From Rhizobacter terrae (GTDB lineage: Bacteria > Pseudomonadota > Gammaproteobacteria > Burkholderiales > Burkholderiaceae_C), in assembly GCF_003852895.1 (NCBI RefSeq), contig NZ_QUSW01000002.1:186001-250000 (forward strand): a stretch of DNA of 64,000 nucleotides, in the 5' to 3' direction. The notes below the pieces were generated by a model, which ran no database searches, was not told the origin of the DNA, and was given only the letters and a program-made list of their open reading frames with translations. Below, piece after piece: positions 35,280 to 44,040 of this stretch (position 1 is the first letter of the stretch; every line of letters starts with the position of its first letter). The translations under genes and the position numbers were made by a program.

Positions 35280-35837
35280 ATGGCACTCAAAGCCACCATC
35301 TACAAAGCCAACCTCCAGATCGCCGACATGGACCGCAACGTCTACGGCGACCATGGCGTCACCATCGCGCGGCATCCGTCGGAGACCGACGAGCGCATGA
35401 TGATCCGGCTGCTGGCCTTCGCGCTGAACGTGCCGGCCGACAACGACAACGGTGCGCTCGATTTCGCCAAGGACCTGTGGGACACCGACGAGCCCGCGCT
35501 CTGGCAGAAGGACCTCACCGACCAGATCGTGCAGTGGATCGACGTTGGCCAGCCCGACGAGAAGCGCATGATGCGCGCCAGCCCGCGCGCCGAGCGCGTG
35601 GCGGTCTATGCCTTCAGCGCCAGCTCGCCGATCTGGTGGAACGGCGTGGCCACCAAGATCACCCGTGCCGAGAACCTGAAGGTGTGGCTCATTCCCGCCG
35701 AGCAGAGCCAGGCGCTGGCCGCCCTGGCACAGCGCACCATGCAGCTGCAGGTCACCATCCAGGACGGCCATGTGTGGATCGGCGACGGCGCGGACTCGGT
35801 GGAGATCACGCCGCAGCCGCTCTACGGCGCGGCCTGA
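35280..35837 (+). CDS. yaeQ: YaeQ family protein
   Basis: 185 residues. MALKATIYKANLQIADMDRN, HPSETDERMMIRLLAFALNV, DLTDQIVQWIDVGQPDEKRM and the PIWW segment are standard YaeQ features; the fold resembles PD-(D/E)XK nucleases. E. coli YaeQ has been reported as a multicopy suppressor of rfaH defects in hemolysin expression; the biochemical role is open. Its 3-prime end overlaps the convergent serine hydrolase gene by 16 bases. Confidence 0.93.
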   Translation: MALKATIYKANLQIADMDRNVYGDHGVTIARHPSETDERMMIRLLAFALNVPADNDNGALDFAKDLWDTDEPALWQKDLTDQIVQWIDVGQPDEKRMMRASPRAERVAVYAFSASSPIWWNGVATKITRAENLKVWLIPAEQSQALAALAQRTMQLQVTIQDGHVWIGDGADSVEITPQPLYGAA

Positions 35838-37255
35838 GCCACTGCCGGCTTCGCATCCAGCGCGTCGACCACCGCCTTCACCAGCTTGCCCGCGTTGTTC
35901 ACCTGCCCGCACTGGCCGTAGGACACGCCCAGCCTCACCACCACCAGTTGCCGGCTGGGCACGATCACCACGTACTGCCCGAGGTAGCCGCGCGCGAAGT
36001 AGGCATCCGCCGGCGCGCCGGGCATGCCGAAGAGACCGCACTGGCCGTTGGCCGCCTGGCTGGTGTTGAGCCAGAAGCCCGAACCGTAGGCCGCTTCGGT
36101 CTTGGGCGTGGACGCGTTCTTCACCCAGCCCTCGGGCAGGATGCGCCGCCCCCCCGCCACGCCGTCGTTGAGGTACAGCATGCCGAAGCGCGCAAAGTCG
36201 CGGGCTGACGCGTAGAGGTGGCTCGGGCCCAGCGGCGTGCCGGTCTCGTCGAATTCGAAGGTCACGTGACGCATGCCGATGGGGTCGAACAGCTCGCGGT
36301 GCGCGAACTTGAGGACGCTGCCCGCATCGCCACCCGCCGCGTCGCGTACGGCGCGCGAGACGAGCATCAAGCCCAGGTCGCTGTAGGCCCAGCGCTTGCC
36401 GGGCTCGGCGTCGGGTCTGGCCGTGGCGGCGTAGGCGGCCATGTCGCGCTCCACGAACCACATGCGCGACGAGGCGTCCCAGCCGCCAGCATATTCATCG
36501 CCGGGCAGGCCGCTGACCATGCCCAGCAACTGGTCGATGGTGATGAGGTGTCGCGGGTCATCCGGCGACTGCCAGGCCTGGACCTGACCCGGTTCCGCCG
36601 GCTTGATGCGCCCCTCGCGCGCCAGCACGCCGACCAGCGCATGGGTGACCGACTTGGTGATCGAATGCCCGTGCAAGGCGGTGTCCACGCCGATGCCCGG
36701 CGCATAGCCCTCCCCGATCACCTGCCCGCGGTGCACCACCACCACCGCCTTGGTGCGGCGGTACGGCGGCTGGGCCGGCTCGACGAAAGCCTCGTCGATC
36801 GCGGCACGGATGGCGGGGTCGGCCGCCTGCACCGGCTCGGGCGGCGCGAAGCCGTCGGCCAGGTCGGGCAGGCGAGGCGGCACGTCCTGGACGGCCAGCG
36901 CCGGCGGCACCGCATCGCCATGCAGCACGGTGCAGCCCAGGCCTTCCTTGTAGACGGCTCGCTTCTCGAAGCCGCCGAGCACGGTGGTCGTCACCTCGCG
37001 GCGGACATCGTCCACCCGGTAGTTCATCGCCCAGCCGATCAGCTTCTGCCCGCCATCGGGCGCCATCTCCTCACGGTAGACGGTGTCCGCCGGCTGGCCG
37101 CCGATGAAGTGGTTGGAGCACAGCGCATGGCTGACGGACGATGTGCCGATGCGGATGGCCCGGCCAGCCGGCAAGTCGGCGCAGGACACGAGGCCCAGCA
37201 CCAGGCCCACGGTGAGCACGCGACGGACGGCGCGGGGCGAAATTCGGAATGTCAT
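35822..37255 (-). CDS. Lipoprotein serine hydrolase (beta-lactamase fold)
   Basis: 477 residues from the ATG at 37255, which follows GGAGAG. The leader ends in LVLGLVSC, a lipobox, so it is a lipid-anchored periplasmic or outer-membrane enzyme. The catalytic SxxK is SITK in HGHSITKSVTHAL; the second motif reads YSD in WAYSDLGL, where Asn is usual. Typical class C/6-aminohexanoate-dimer-hydrolase-like regions follow (GMRHVTFEFDETGTPLGPSH, SARDFARFGMLYLNDG, GYLGQYVVIVPSRQLVVVRL). Related proteins hydrolyse amides or esters. Not a close relative of the serine hydrolase at 12877. Confidence 0.87.
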   Translation of the reverse strand: MTFRISPRAVRRVLTVGLVLGLVSCADLPAGRAIRIGTSSVSHALCSNHFIGGQPADTVYREEMAPDGGQKLIGWAMNYRVDDVRREVTTTVLGGFEKRAVYKEGLGCTVLHGDAVPPALAVQDVPPRLPDLADGFAPPEPVQAADPAIRAAIDEAFVEPAQPPYRRTKAVVVVHRGQVIGEGYAPGIGVDTALHGHSITKSVTHALVGVLAREGRIKPAEPGQVQAWQSPDDPRHLITIDQLLGMVSGLPGDEYAGGWDASSRMWFVERDMAAYAATARPDAEPGKRWAYSDLGLMLVSRAVRDAAGGDAGSVLKFAHRELFDPIGMRHVTFEFDETGTPLGPSHLYASARDFARFGMLYLNDGVAGGRRILPEGWVKNASTPKTEAAYGSGFWLNTSQAANGQCGLFGMPGAPADAYFARGYLGQYVVIVPSRQLVVVRLGVSYGQCGQVNNAGKLVKAVVDALDAKPAVAQAAP

Positions 37256-37321
37256 GGGAAGCTCTCCTTTCGCCACCCAGCTTGCGGATGTGCGCAGGAA
37301 AAAGCTCGCCGACAGTGGAAA

Positions 37322-38455
37322 TCACTGGCCGATTTCGAATTCGGCCAGCGGCATCGCGGTTTCGGCGGGCATGGGACGCCCGCCCTGGCGGCGGAATTCA
37401 GTCGGCGTGAGGCCGGTGTCGGCCTTGAAGGCACGGTTGAAGGGACCCAGGGACTGGAAGCCCGCGTCCATGGCGATGGTGAGCACCGGCAGTTCGGACT
37501 TGGCCGGATCGCGCAGTGCGGCTTTCGCATCGGCCAGCCGGTAGCGGTTGAGGAAGGCGTTGAAGTTGCGATGGCCCAGCCGCTGGTTGATGAGCCGGCG
37601 CAGGCGGTGCTCGGGCACGCCCAGCTGGCCGGCCAGCGCGCCGATGCTGGCGTCTTCCTGCCGGTGGAAGCGGTCGACCGCCATGACCTGGTCCAGCCGC
37701 TCGACCAGGCGCTGCTCGGCCGGGTCCATGGGTTCGGGCGGCGGTTCGGCGGCCTCGGCATCGATCACCGGCTGCGGCTGCACGGCCGTGGCGAAGATGC
37801 CGCCGCTGGTGGCCTGCAGGATGCGCGCGGCGATGACGGCCACGATCACCAGCAGCCCGCCCACATCCAGCAAGCCGGACGTGCCGCCCAGCCGGCCATC
37901 GCCTTGCAGCAGCCTGGTGGCGGCGGCAGTCACGGCATACACCGCGCCGGCACCGACGATGAAGATGCGCAGCCGCCGCCGTCGCTCCACCAGGTCACCG
38001 CGCCAGGTCGCCAGCGTCTGGGCGATGGCCAGCAGCGCGAAGAGCGAGGTCGCCACGTCGATGCCCCGCCCCAGGCTGCGAGCCGACGCGTGGTACTGCG
38101 GCAGCAGCACGAAGCAGTTCACCACCGGCGCCAGCGCCATCGCCGCCCAGGCCAGCGCATGCCAGGCGCCGGGCTCGAAGTCGTCATCGAACAGCGTGCG
38201 GGCAAACAGCCAGAACGCCACCGCGCCCCCAGCCGAGAGGGCCAGGATGGGCGCATGCCACCACAAGGCCGGCACTGCGAAGCCTGGAGACGACTGCAGC
38301 ACGTAGGCCGACACGCTCAGCGCCAGCAAGGCGCCCATGCGCGCGGCGGGATGCCTCGGATGCCCCTTGGCCAGCAGCCCCGCCAGCATCAGCAGCAGGG
38401 CGATCAGCGCTGAGCGCAGCGCGATCTCCAGCGGGTCCAGGCCGCGCCAGTCCAT
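37322..38455 (-). CDS. Membrane-bound AraC-type transcriptional regulator
   Basis: 377 residues. The first 225 residues contain about seven hydrophobic helices (for example ALRSALIALLLMLAGLLAKG and LLDVGGLLVIVAVIAARIL), followed by a Pro/Glu linker and a C-terminal helix-turn-helix pair: DASIGALAGQLGVPEHRLRR and AMDAGFQSLGPFNRAFKADT with GLTPTEFRR. The design means the regulator senses a signal at or in the inner membrane. It is 67 bases upstream, on the same strand, of the lipoprotein hydrolase gene, which is a plausible target (inference). It follows a small lipoprotein gene at a 6-base gap. Confidence 0.9.
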   Translation of the reverse strand: MDWRGLDPLEIALRSALIALLLMLAGLLAKGHPRHPAARMGALLALSVSAYVLQSSPGFAVPALWWHAPILALSAGGAVAFWLFARTLFDDDFEPGAWHALAWAAMALAPVVNCFVLLPQYHASARSLGRGIDVATSLFALLAIAQTLATWRGDLVERRRRLRIFIVGAGAVYAVTAAATRLLQGDGRLGGTSGLLDVGGLLVIVAVIAARILQATSGGIFATAVQPQPVIDAEAAEPPPEPMDPAEQRLVERLDQVMAVDRFHRQEDASIGALAGQLGVPEHRLRRLINQRLGHRNFNAFLNRYRLADAKAALRDPAKSELPVLTIAMDAGFQSLGPFNRAFKADTGLTPTEFRRQGGRPMPAETAMPLAEFEIGQ

Positions 38456-38461
38456 GGGTGT

Positions 38462-38698
38462 TCAGAGCCAGTCGCAGGCCTTGTCCAGTTCGCCGCGGCT
38501 GGCGGCGATCTGCGCTTCCTTCTGCTTCTGGGCGGCGGTCTGGTTCGGCTCGACCGGTGTCTTGTACGAGGTCTGGGCGCGCACGCAGCGCACTTCCAGC
38601 GGACGGTTCTTGGCAGCGAAATCAGCCTTCGCTTGCGGTGCGTTGGCACAACCGGCCAAGGCCGCGACGCATGCAGCCGAGATGAGGATTCGGATCAT
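38462..38698 (-). CDS. Small lipoprotein
   Basis: 78 residues. MIRILISAACVAALAGC gives a lipobox AALAGC; the mature peptide of about 60 residues is charged, with one Cys near CVRAQ and one in KACDWL that could pair. No family recognised. The start overlaps the stop of the upstream acyltransferase gene (ATGA on the minus strand), so the two are translationally coupled. Confidence 0.75.
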   Translation of the reverse strand: MIRILISAACVAALAGCANAPQAKADFAAKNRPLEVRCVRAQTSYKTPVEPNQTAAQKQKEAQIAASRGELDKACDWL

Positions 38699-39948
38699 GG
38701 CGAAACTCCTTGGTGTCCTTGGGTGTTGGCCGGAAGCTTAGCCTGCCCCGCAGGGAAGCTGCTCGGAAAGTGACGCTCGCGCAGCACCATGAACGGTGTC
38801 TCGACCACGCGGTAAAGCAGCCAGCCGACGACGAGGCTGGCGAGTACGGCCACCGCCACCAGCGACCATCGCCCGGGGATGGCCGCGCCCCACTGCGCCT
38901 TGATGATCTGCGCCATGGGCTTGTGCGTGAGGTAGATGGCATACGACCATGCCGCCAGCGCGGCGGCTCCGGGCACCCGCACCCGGTACAGCCACGAGTC
39001 GGGCGACAGGGCCGCCAGCACGAGCAGCCCGAACGCCATCGCGACCAGCGAATAGCCGAAGGTGCTGGCCGCCCAGCCGTAGCCATAGCCGTCGATGAAG
39101 TAGGAGTCGTTCAGCAGCCAGCCCACCGCCACCACGGCCAGCAAGCCGGCCGCCAGCCAGGCTTGCCCGTGGCGCGTCACGCGCGTCCAGGCATCGCGGT
39201 GAAAGTTCTTCAGCATGGCCACCGCCACACCGGGCAGGAATTCATCGAAACGACCGAAGGACGAGTAGTACACGTTCGGGTAGTAGTCCATCGAGCCGTT
39301 CTGAGTGACGAGGCCCGTGCGCGTCCACATCACGTGCCGGTAGGTCATGCCCGCGGCGATGCCGCCGATGACCAGCAGCCAGCCCCAGGCCACGCTGCGC
39401 CGCGTGGCCGCCAGCAGCAGGGCCACCGCCGGAAGCAGCAGGTAGAACTGCTCTTCCACGCACAGCGACCACGCATGCGAGAAGGCCGTGCCCGGCTCCA
39501 GGCCGATGTTCTGAGTGAAGGTCAGGAAGCGCCACAGCGGCGGCGGCGTGCGCCCGCCCATCAGCGTGGGAAAGAGGAAGAACAGCGCCAGCACCACGTA
39601 GAAATTGGGCAGGGTGCGCAGGAAGCGGCGGGCGTAGAAGGCCTTGAGCGACAGCGCCTCGCCCTTGGCCATTCCGCTGAAGATCTGGTTGCCGATGAGG
39701 TAGCCGCTGAGCACGAAGAACAGGTCCACGCCGGTCCATCCCAGCGTGCTGCCCAGGCCGAAGGTGGCCTCGCGGCTCACGAACACCTGGTAGTGGTACA
39801 TGAAGACCAGCACGATGGCGATGGCGCGCAAGGTGTCGAGGCCGTCGAAGCGGCGCGGGGTCGGGGTGTTCACGGCAGCGGGGATTTTTTCTGGAAGCCG
39901 CGGATGGTAGGGCCTGGGCACATCGCTTGCCGCAATCCCTGACGACAT
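38695..39948 (-). CDS. Acyltransferase-3 family membrane protein (OafA/YrhL-like)
   Basis: 417 residues, about ten membrane helices. It opens with FDGLDTLRAIAIVLVFMYHY, where the His of MYHY is the catalytic His of the family, then LGWTGVDLFFVLSGYLIGNQ, which carries the conserved Arg/Ser-Gly elements, and AWSLCVEEQFYLLLPAVALL with the second signature EEQFY. These enzymes O-acylate extracellular or cell-envelope sugars. The ATG at 39948 has GAGG upstream; a GTG at 39873 would remove the non-conserved first 25 residues and is possible. Confidence 0.92.
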   Translation of the reverse strand: MSSGIAASDVPRPYHPRLPEKIPAAVNTPTPRRFDGLDTLRAIAIVLVFMYHYQVFVSREATFGLGSTLGWTGVDLFFVLSGYLIGNQIFSGMAKGEALSLKAFYARRFLRTLPNFYVVLALFFLFPTLMGGRTPPPLWRFLTFTQNIGLEPGTAFSHAWSLCVEEQFYLLLPAVALLLAATRRSVAWGWLLVIGGIAAGMTYRHVMWTRTGLVTQNGSMDYYPNVYYSSFGRFDEFLPGVAVAMLKNFHRDAWTRVTRHGQAWLAAGLLAVVAVGWLLNDSYFIDGYGYGWAASTFGYSLVAMAFGLLVLAALSPDSWLYRVRVPGAAALAAWSYAIYLTHKPMAQIIKAQWGAAIPGRWSLVAVAVLASLVVGWLLYRVVETPFMVLRERHFPSSFPAGQAKLPANTQGHQGVSP

Positions 39949-39979
39949 TCATGCCTCATTGCTTTGGACACAATGCGCC

Positions 39980-40255
39980 ATGGCTCACATCATCAAGCAC
40001 GACACCGAACGCAGCCGCTTCGAGACCACCGTCGACGGCCAGCTGTGCGTGGCCGATTACCGGCTCGTGGACAAGGTCATGGTCATGACGCACACCTTCG
40101 TGCCGCCCCCGCTGGAAGGCCGCGGCATCGCCGCCGAAATGGTGGAGGCCGCGATGGACTACGCACGCAAGAACGACCTGAAGGTGGACCCGCGCTGCTC
40201 GTACGTCGCGGTGTACATGCGCCGGCATCCTGAGACGAAGGCACTGCACGTCTAG
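39980..40255 (+). CDS. GCN5-related N-acetyltransferase-like small protein (YjdJ type)
   Basis: 91 residues from the ATG at 39980. It has the short GNAT pattern: SRFETTVDGQLCVADYRLVD, HTFVPPPLEGRGIAAEMVEA (acetyl-CoA loop RGIA) and a final YVAVYMRRHPE. The family (PF14542) covers about 90 residues, so this is complete. The substrate is unknown. The gene is divergent from the acyltransferase gene with 31 bases between the starts. Confidence 0.88.
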   Translation: MAHIIKHDTERSRFETTVDGQLCVADYRLVDKVMVMTHTFVPPPLEGRGIAAEMVEAAMDYARKNDLKVDPRCSYVAVYMRRHPETKALHV

Positions 40256-40399
40256 GGGTTCGTCCGGACCCCGCGCGCGCGGCAGAATCAGCGCTTCGCG
40301 CATCGGCCCACCGCCTGCGCGCGACATTCGCCCGGCGCGGCCCGCCTCATCCGGCAGCCGCGCCGACGTCCCAGGCTCCACCCACGTGCCTTCACCGCC

Positions 40400-42547
40400 A
40401 TGCTGTCTTCCACGATCCGCCGCAGCGCACTCGCTCTTGCGGCCACATTGAATCTCCTCCTCCTCCCTCACGCCGCCATGTCCAAGCCCGCCACCGCTCC
40501 CCAGCCCGACGATGCATTCCAGTGGCTGGAGGACGTGCAGGGCGAGAAGGCGCTGAACTGGGTGCGCGAACGCAACGCGCTGTCGCAGAAGGAACTGCAG
40601 GCGCGGCCGGAGTTCGAGCCCATCCGCAAGGGCGTGATGGAAGTGCTCAATGCCAAGGACCGCATTCCCTACTTCGCGCGGCGCGGCCCGTGGCTGTACA
40701 ACCTGTGGCAGGACGAGACCAACAAGCGCGGCCTGTGGCGGCGCACCTCGCTGGAGGAGTTCCGCAAGGCGCAGCCGAAGTGGGAAACGGTGATCAACCT
40801 CGATGCCCTGGCCAAGGCCGAGAACGAGAACTGGGTGTGGGGCGGCTCGAACTGCCTCGGGCCTGACTATCGCCGCTGCCTGATCTCGCTGTCGCGCGGC
40901 GGTGCCGATGCGAAGGTGGTGCGCGAGTTCGACACCGTCAGCAAGACCTTCGTCAAGGACGGTTTCACGCTGCCCGAAGCCAAGAGCGACGTGGAGTGGA
41001 TCGACGAGAACACCGTCTACGTCGGCACCGATTTCGGCCCCGGCTCGCTCACCGACTCCGGCTATCCGCGCGTGATGAAGCGCTGGAAGCGCGGCACGCC
41101 GCTCGCCGATGCCGTCACCGTCTTCGAGGCCGAGAAGAAGGACGTCGCGGCCGGCGTATCGGTCTATCACACGCCGGGTTACCAGCGCACCCTCTTCAGC
41201 CGGTCGGTGGACTTCTTCCACAGCGAGACCATGATGCTCGTGGACGGCAAGCTGGTGAAGTTCGACATCCCCAGCGACGCATCGCCCTTCTTCATGCGCG
41301 ACACGCTGTTCCTGCGCATCCGCAGCGACTGGAGCGTGGGCGGCAAGAACTTCGCCGCCGGCTCGCTGCTGGTCACCGACGCCGCGGCCTACCTCAAGGG
41401 CGAGCGCAAGCTGACCGCCCTCTTCACGCCCACCGCCAGCCGCTCGCTCGCGGGCTACACCGTCACGCGCGACCACGTCATCGTGAACGTGCTGGACAAC
41501 GTGGCCAGCAAGCTGGAGCAGTGGCAAAAGAAGGGCAGCGAGTTCGTGTTCAGCGAGGTCAAGGCGCCCTTCCCCGGCACGCTGGGCGTGAGTGGCTTGT
41601 ATGACGACGAGATCAAGGACGATCCGTTCGCCAACAACTACGTGATGACCTACACCGACTACCTCACGCCGGACTCGCTGTTCCTCGCCACGGCGGGCAG
41701 CGACAAGCGCGAGCTGCTGCGCCAGCGCCAGCCGCTGTTCGACGCGACGGGCATGAAGGTCGAGCAGCGCTTCGCCACCTCCAAGGACGGCACGCGCGTG
41801 CCCTACTTCGTCATCTGGCCCAAGGGCGCCAAGGCCGACGGCAAGAACCCGACGCTGCTGTATGGCTACGGCGGTTTCGAGGTGTCGCTGAATCCGTACT
41901 ACTCGGGCAGCATCGGCCGCTCGTGGTACGAGCGCGGCGGGGTGTGGGTGGTGGCGAACATCCGCGGAGGCGGCGAGTTCGGCCCGGCGTGGCACCAGGC
42001 CTCGCTCAAGCAGAACCGCCAGCGCAGCTATGACGACTTCATCGCCGTGGCCGAAGACCTGATCGCGCAGAAGATCACCTCGCGCGAGCACCTGGGCATC
42101 GAAGGCGGCAGCAACGGCGGCCTGCTGGTGGGCGCGGTGTTCGTGCAGCGGCCGGATCTCTTCAACGCGGTGGTCTGCCAGGTGCCGCTGCTGGACATGC
42201 GGCGCTTCAACCAGCTGCTGGCTGGCGCCTCTTGGATGGGCGAGTACGGCGACCCCGACGTGCCGGAAGAATGGGCCTACATCTCGAAGTACAGCCCCTA
42301 CCAGAACGTGAAGGCCGGCGTGAAGTACCCGCGGGTGTTGTTCACCACGTCCACCCGCGATGACCGCGTGCATCCGGGCCATGCCCGCAAGATGGTGGCA
42401 CGCATGCTCTCGCTGGGCTACGACCCGCTCTACTACGAGAACATCGAGGGCGGCCACGGTGGCGCGGCAGACAACGAGCAGCGTGCGCACCTGCAGGCGC
42501 TGGAGTTCAGCTACCTGTGGCAGCAGTTGGGGGCGAAACAGCCATGA
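40400..42547 (+). CDS. Prolyl oligopeptidase-family serine peptidase (S9A)
   Basis: 715 residues. A Sec-type leader (about 1-28) is predicted, so the enzyme is periplasmic. Family marks: an N-terminal DDAFQWLEDVQGEKALNWVR, then a seven-bladed propeller, then the alpha/beta hydrolase domain. Catalytic Ser571 is in GIEGGSNGGLL, Asp in TSTRDDRVHPGHA, and His in EGGHGGAADN. It cleaves short proline-containing peptides. The stop overlaps the DUF924 start (ATGA). Confidence 0.93.
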   Translation: MLSSTIRRSALALAATLNLLLLPHAAMSKPATAPQPDDAFQWLEDVQGEKALNWVRERNALSQKELQARPEFEPIRKGVMEVLNAKDRIPYFARRGPWLYNLWQDETNKRGLWRRTSLEEFRKAQPKWETVINLDALAKAENENWVWGGSNCLGPDYRRCLISLSRGGADAKVVREFDTVSKTFVKDGFTLPEAKSDVEWIDENTVYVGTDFGPGSLTDSGYPRVMKRWKRGTPLADAVTVFEAEKKDVAAGVSVYHTPGYQRTLFSRSVDFFHSETMMLVDGKLVKFDIPSDASPFFMRDTLFLRIRSDWSVGGKNFAAGSLLVTDAAAYLKGERKLTALFTPTASRSLAGYTVTRDHVIVNVLDNVASKLEQWQKKGSEFVFSEVKAPFPGTLGVSGLYDDEIKDDPFANNYVMTYTDYLTPDSLFLATAGSDKRELLRQRQPLFDATGMKVEQRFATSKDGTRVPYFVIWPKGAKADGKNPTLLYGYGGFEVSLNPYYSGSIGRSWYERGGVWVVANIRGGGEFGPAWHQASLKQNRQRSYDDFIAVAEDLIAQKITSREHLGIEGGSNGGLLVGAVFVQRPDLFNAVVCQVPLLDMRRFNQLLAGASWMGEYGDPDVPEEWAYISKYSPYQNVKAGVKYPRVLFTTSTRDDRVHPGHARKMVARMLSLGYDPLYYENIEGGHGGAADNEQRAHLQALEFSYLWQQLGAKQP

Positions 42548-43122
42548 GTTCACCATCGCCGGAACAAGCACGCGAAGTGCTGGACTTCTGGTTCGGCCCG
42601 AACGATGAAGTGCGAGCCGAATGGTTCCGCAAGGATGCGGCCTTCGACGCCGAGATCGAGCGCCGCTTCGGGTCGCTGATCGTCCAGGCCATCGCGGGCG
42701 GATTGGATGCGTGGCAGGCTGCGCCCGATCCGGCGCTGGCGCGCATCGTCGTGCTGGACCAGTTCACCCGCAACACGCGGCGCAACAGGGCCGACGCCTT
42801 CGAGGGCGACGCGCTGGCCTTGGCCGGCGCCCGCGCCATGGTCGCCGCGGCCTTCGATCTCGCGGTGTCCGCCGTGCGGCGCCCGTTCGTGTACATGCCC
42901 TTCATGCACGCCGAAGGCCTGGAGGCCCAGGACGAATGCGTGCGGCTGTTCACCGAGCTGGCGCGGCTGTCGTCCGGGGCCGAGAGCAACCTGGACTATG
43001 CCCACCGCCACCGCGTCATCATCGAACGCTTTGGCCGCTTCCCGCATCGCAATGCAGCGCTCGGGCGCCCCTCGACGCCCGAGGAAACCGAGTTCCTCAA
43101 GCAGCCCGGCTCCGGCTTCTGA
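42544..43122 (+). CDS. DUF924 family protein
   Basis: 192 residues, all-helical TPR-like family. Signature patterns: AREVLDFWFGPNDEVRAEWF, LARIVVLDQFTRNTRRN, RRPFVYMPFMHAEGLEAQDE and YAHRHRVIIERFGRFPHRN. The function is not established. Translation is coupled to the peptidase gene by an ATGA overlap. Confidence 0.93.
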   Translation: MSSPSPEQAREVLDFWFGPNDEVRAEWFRKDAAFDAEIERRFGSLIVQAIAGGLDAWQAAPDPALARIVVLDQFTRNTRRNRADAFEGDALALAGARAMVAAAFDLAVSAVRRPFVYMPFMHAEGLEAQDECVRLFTELARLSSGAESNLDYAHRHRVIIERFGRFPHRNAALGRPSTPEETEFLKQPGSGF

Positions 43123-43260
43123 AAGGCGGGATTTCTCCGGGCGGCAGCATCCCCACCCGGCCGCATAAGGTTGTTCCAAACACAGTCTTGGCAAATGCCG
43201 ATGCAAGGGCGGATACTCGCTGCCCGCCGTTCGATTTCTCATCGACTCAAGGAGTCAGCC

Positions 43261-43926
43261 ATGTCCTCGCTACGCATCAACGACACCGCCCCGAACTTCA
43301 CTGCCAAGACCACGCAAGGCACCATCGATTTCCACCAATGGATCGGCGACAGTTGGGCCGTGCTGTTCTCGCACCCCAAGGATTTCACCCCGGTGTGCAC
43401 CACCGAACTGGGCTACATGGCCAAGATCGAGCCGGAATTCAAGAAGCGCAACGTCAAGCTCATCGGCCTGAGCGTGGACCCGGTGGCCAACCACGAGAAG
43501 TGGTCCAACGACATCGAGGAAACGCAGGGCCACCGGCCCAACTACCCGATGATCGGCGACGATGACCTGGCAGTGGCCAAGCTCTACAACATGCTGCCGG
43601 CTGACGAAGCGGGCACCTCCGAAGGCCGCACCGCCGCCAACAACGCCACCGTGCGCTCGGTGTTCGTGGTCGGCCCGGACAAGAAGATCAAGCTCAACCT
43701 CACCTACCCGATGACCACGGGCCGCAACTTCGACGAGATCCTGCGCGTGATCGACTCGCTGCAGCTCACGGCCCAGCACAAGGTGGCGACACCGGCGAAC
43801 TGGAAGCAAGGGGAAGACGTGATCATCGTGACCTCGGTCAACGATGAGGATGCGAAGAAGCTGTTCCCGGAGGGGTGGAAGGCGCCTAAGCCTTACCTGC
43901 GGATCGTCAAGCAGCCGGGTAAGTAA
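43261..43926 (+). CDS. 1-Cys peroxiredoxin (Prx6 type)
   Basis: 221 residues, cytoplasmic peroxidase that reduces H2O2 and organic peroxides. The peroxidatic Cys46 is in DFTPVCTTELG and is the only Cys in the chain, so resolution needs an external thiol such as glutathione or thioredoxin. The C-terminal arm (HKVATPANWKQGEDVIIVTS, with PKPYLRIVKQPGK at the end) is typical of Prx6. AAGGAG precedes the ATG by 8 bases. The gene ends in a hairpin terminator. No OxyR site was recognised in the 138-base upstream gap. Confidence 0.95.
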   Translation: MSSLRINDTAPNFTAKTTQGTIDFHQWIGDSWAVLFSHPKDFTPVCTTELGYMAKIEPEFKKRNVKLIGLSVDPVANHEKWSNDIEETQGHRPNYPMIGDDDLAVAKLYNMLPADEAGTSEGRTAANNATVRSVFVVGPDKKIKLNLTYPMTTGRNFDEILRVIDSLQLTAQHKVATPANWKQGEDVIIVTSVNDEDAKKLFPEGWKAPKPYLRIVKQPGK

Positions 43927-43973
43927 ACGGCCCCCCAGTCGCTGGCGCTCCTGCCCCCAAGGGGCGCCACCCT

Positions 43974-43997
43974 GCGGACCGGCGAAGCCGGATCCGC
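43974..43997. repeat. Hairpin-forming intergenic element in a convergent gap
   Basis: GCGGACCGGC, loop GAA, GCCGGATCCGC: a GC-rich imperfect palindrome with one unpaired base. It lies next to a GCTCCTGCCCCCAAGGGGC stretch (about 43944-43962), a motif style that I associate with intergenic spacers of Burkholderiales. It is probably part of a bidirectional termination zone between the peroxiredoxin and beta-propeller genes. Confidence 0.6.
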
Positions 43998-44016
43998 GGG
44001 CGTGGCTTGATCTGTC

Positions 44017-44040
44017 GAGTCGCTTCGCGACTCTCCTTTC
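44017..44040 (+). terminator. Terminator of the peroxiredoxin gene
   Basis: GAGTCGC, loop TTC, GCGACTC (44017-44033) forms a perfect 7-bp stem followed by TCCTTTC. It lies 91 bases after the peroxiredoxin stop and ends at the stop codon of the convergent beta-propeller gene, so it may act in both directions. Confidence 0.6.
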
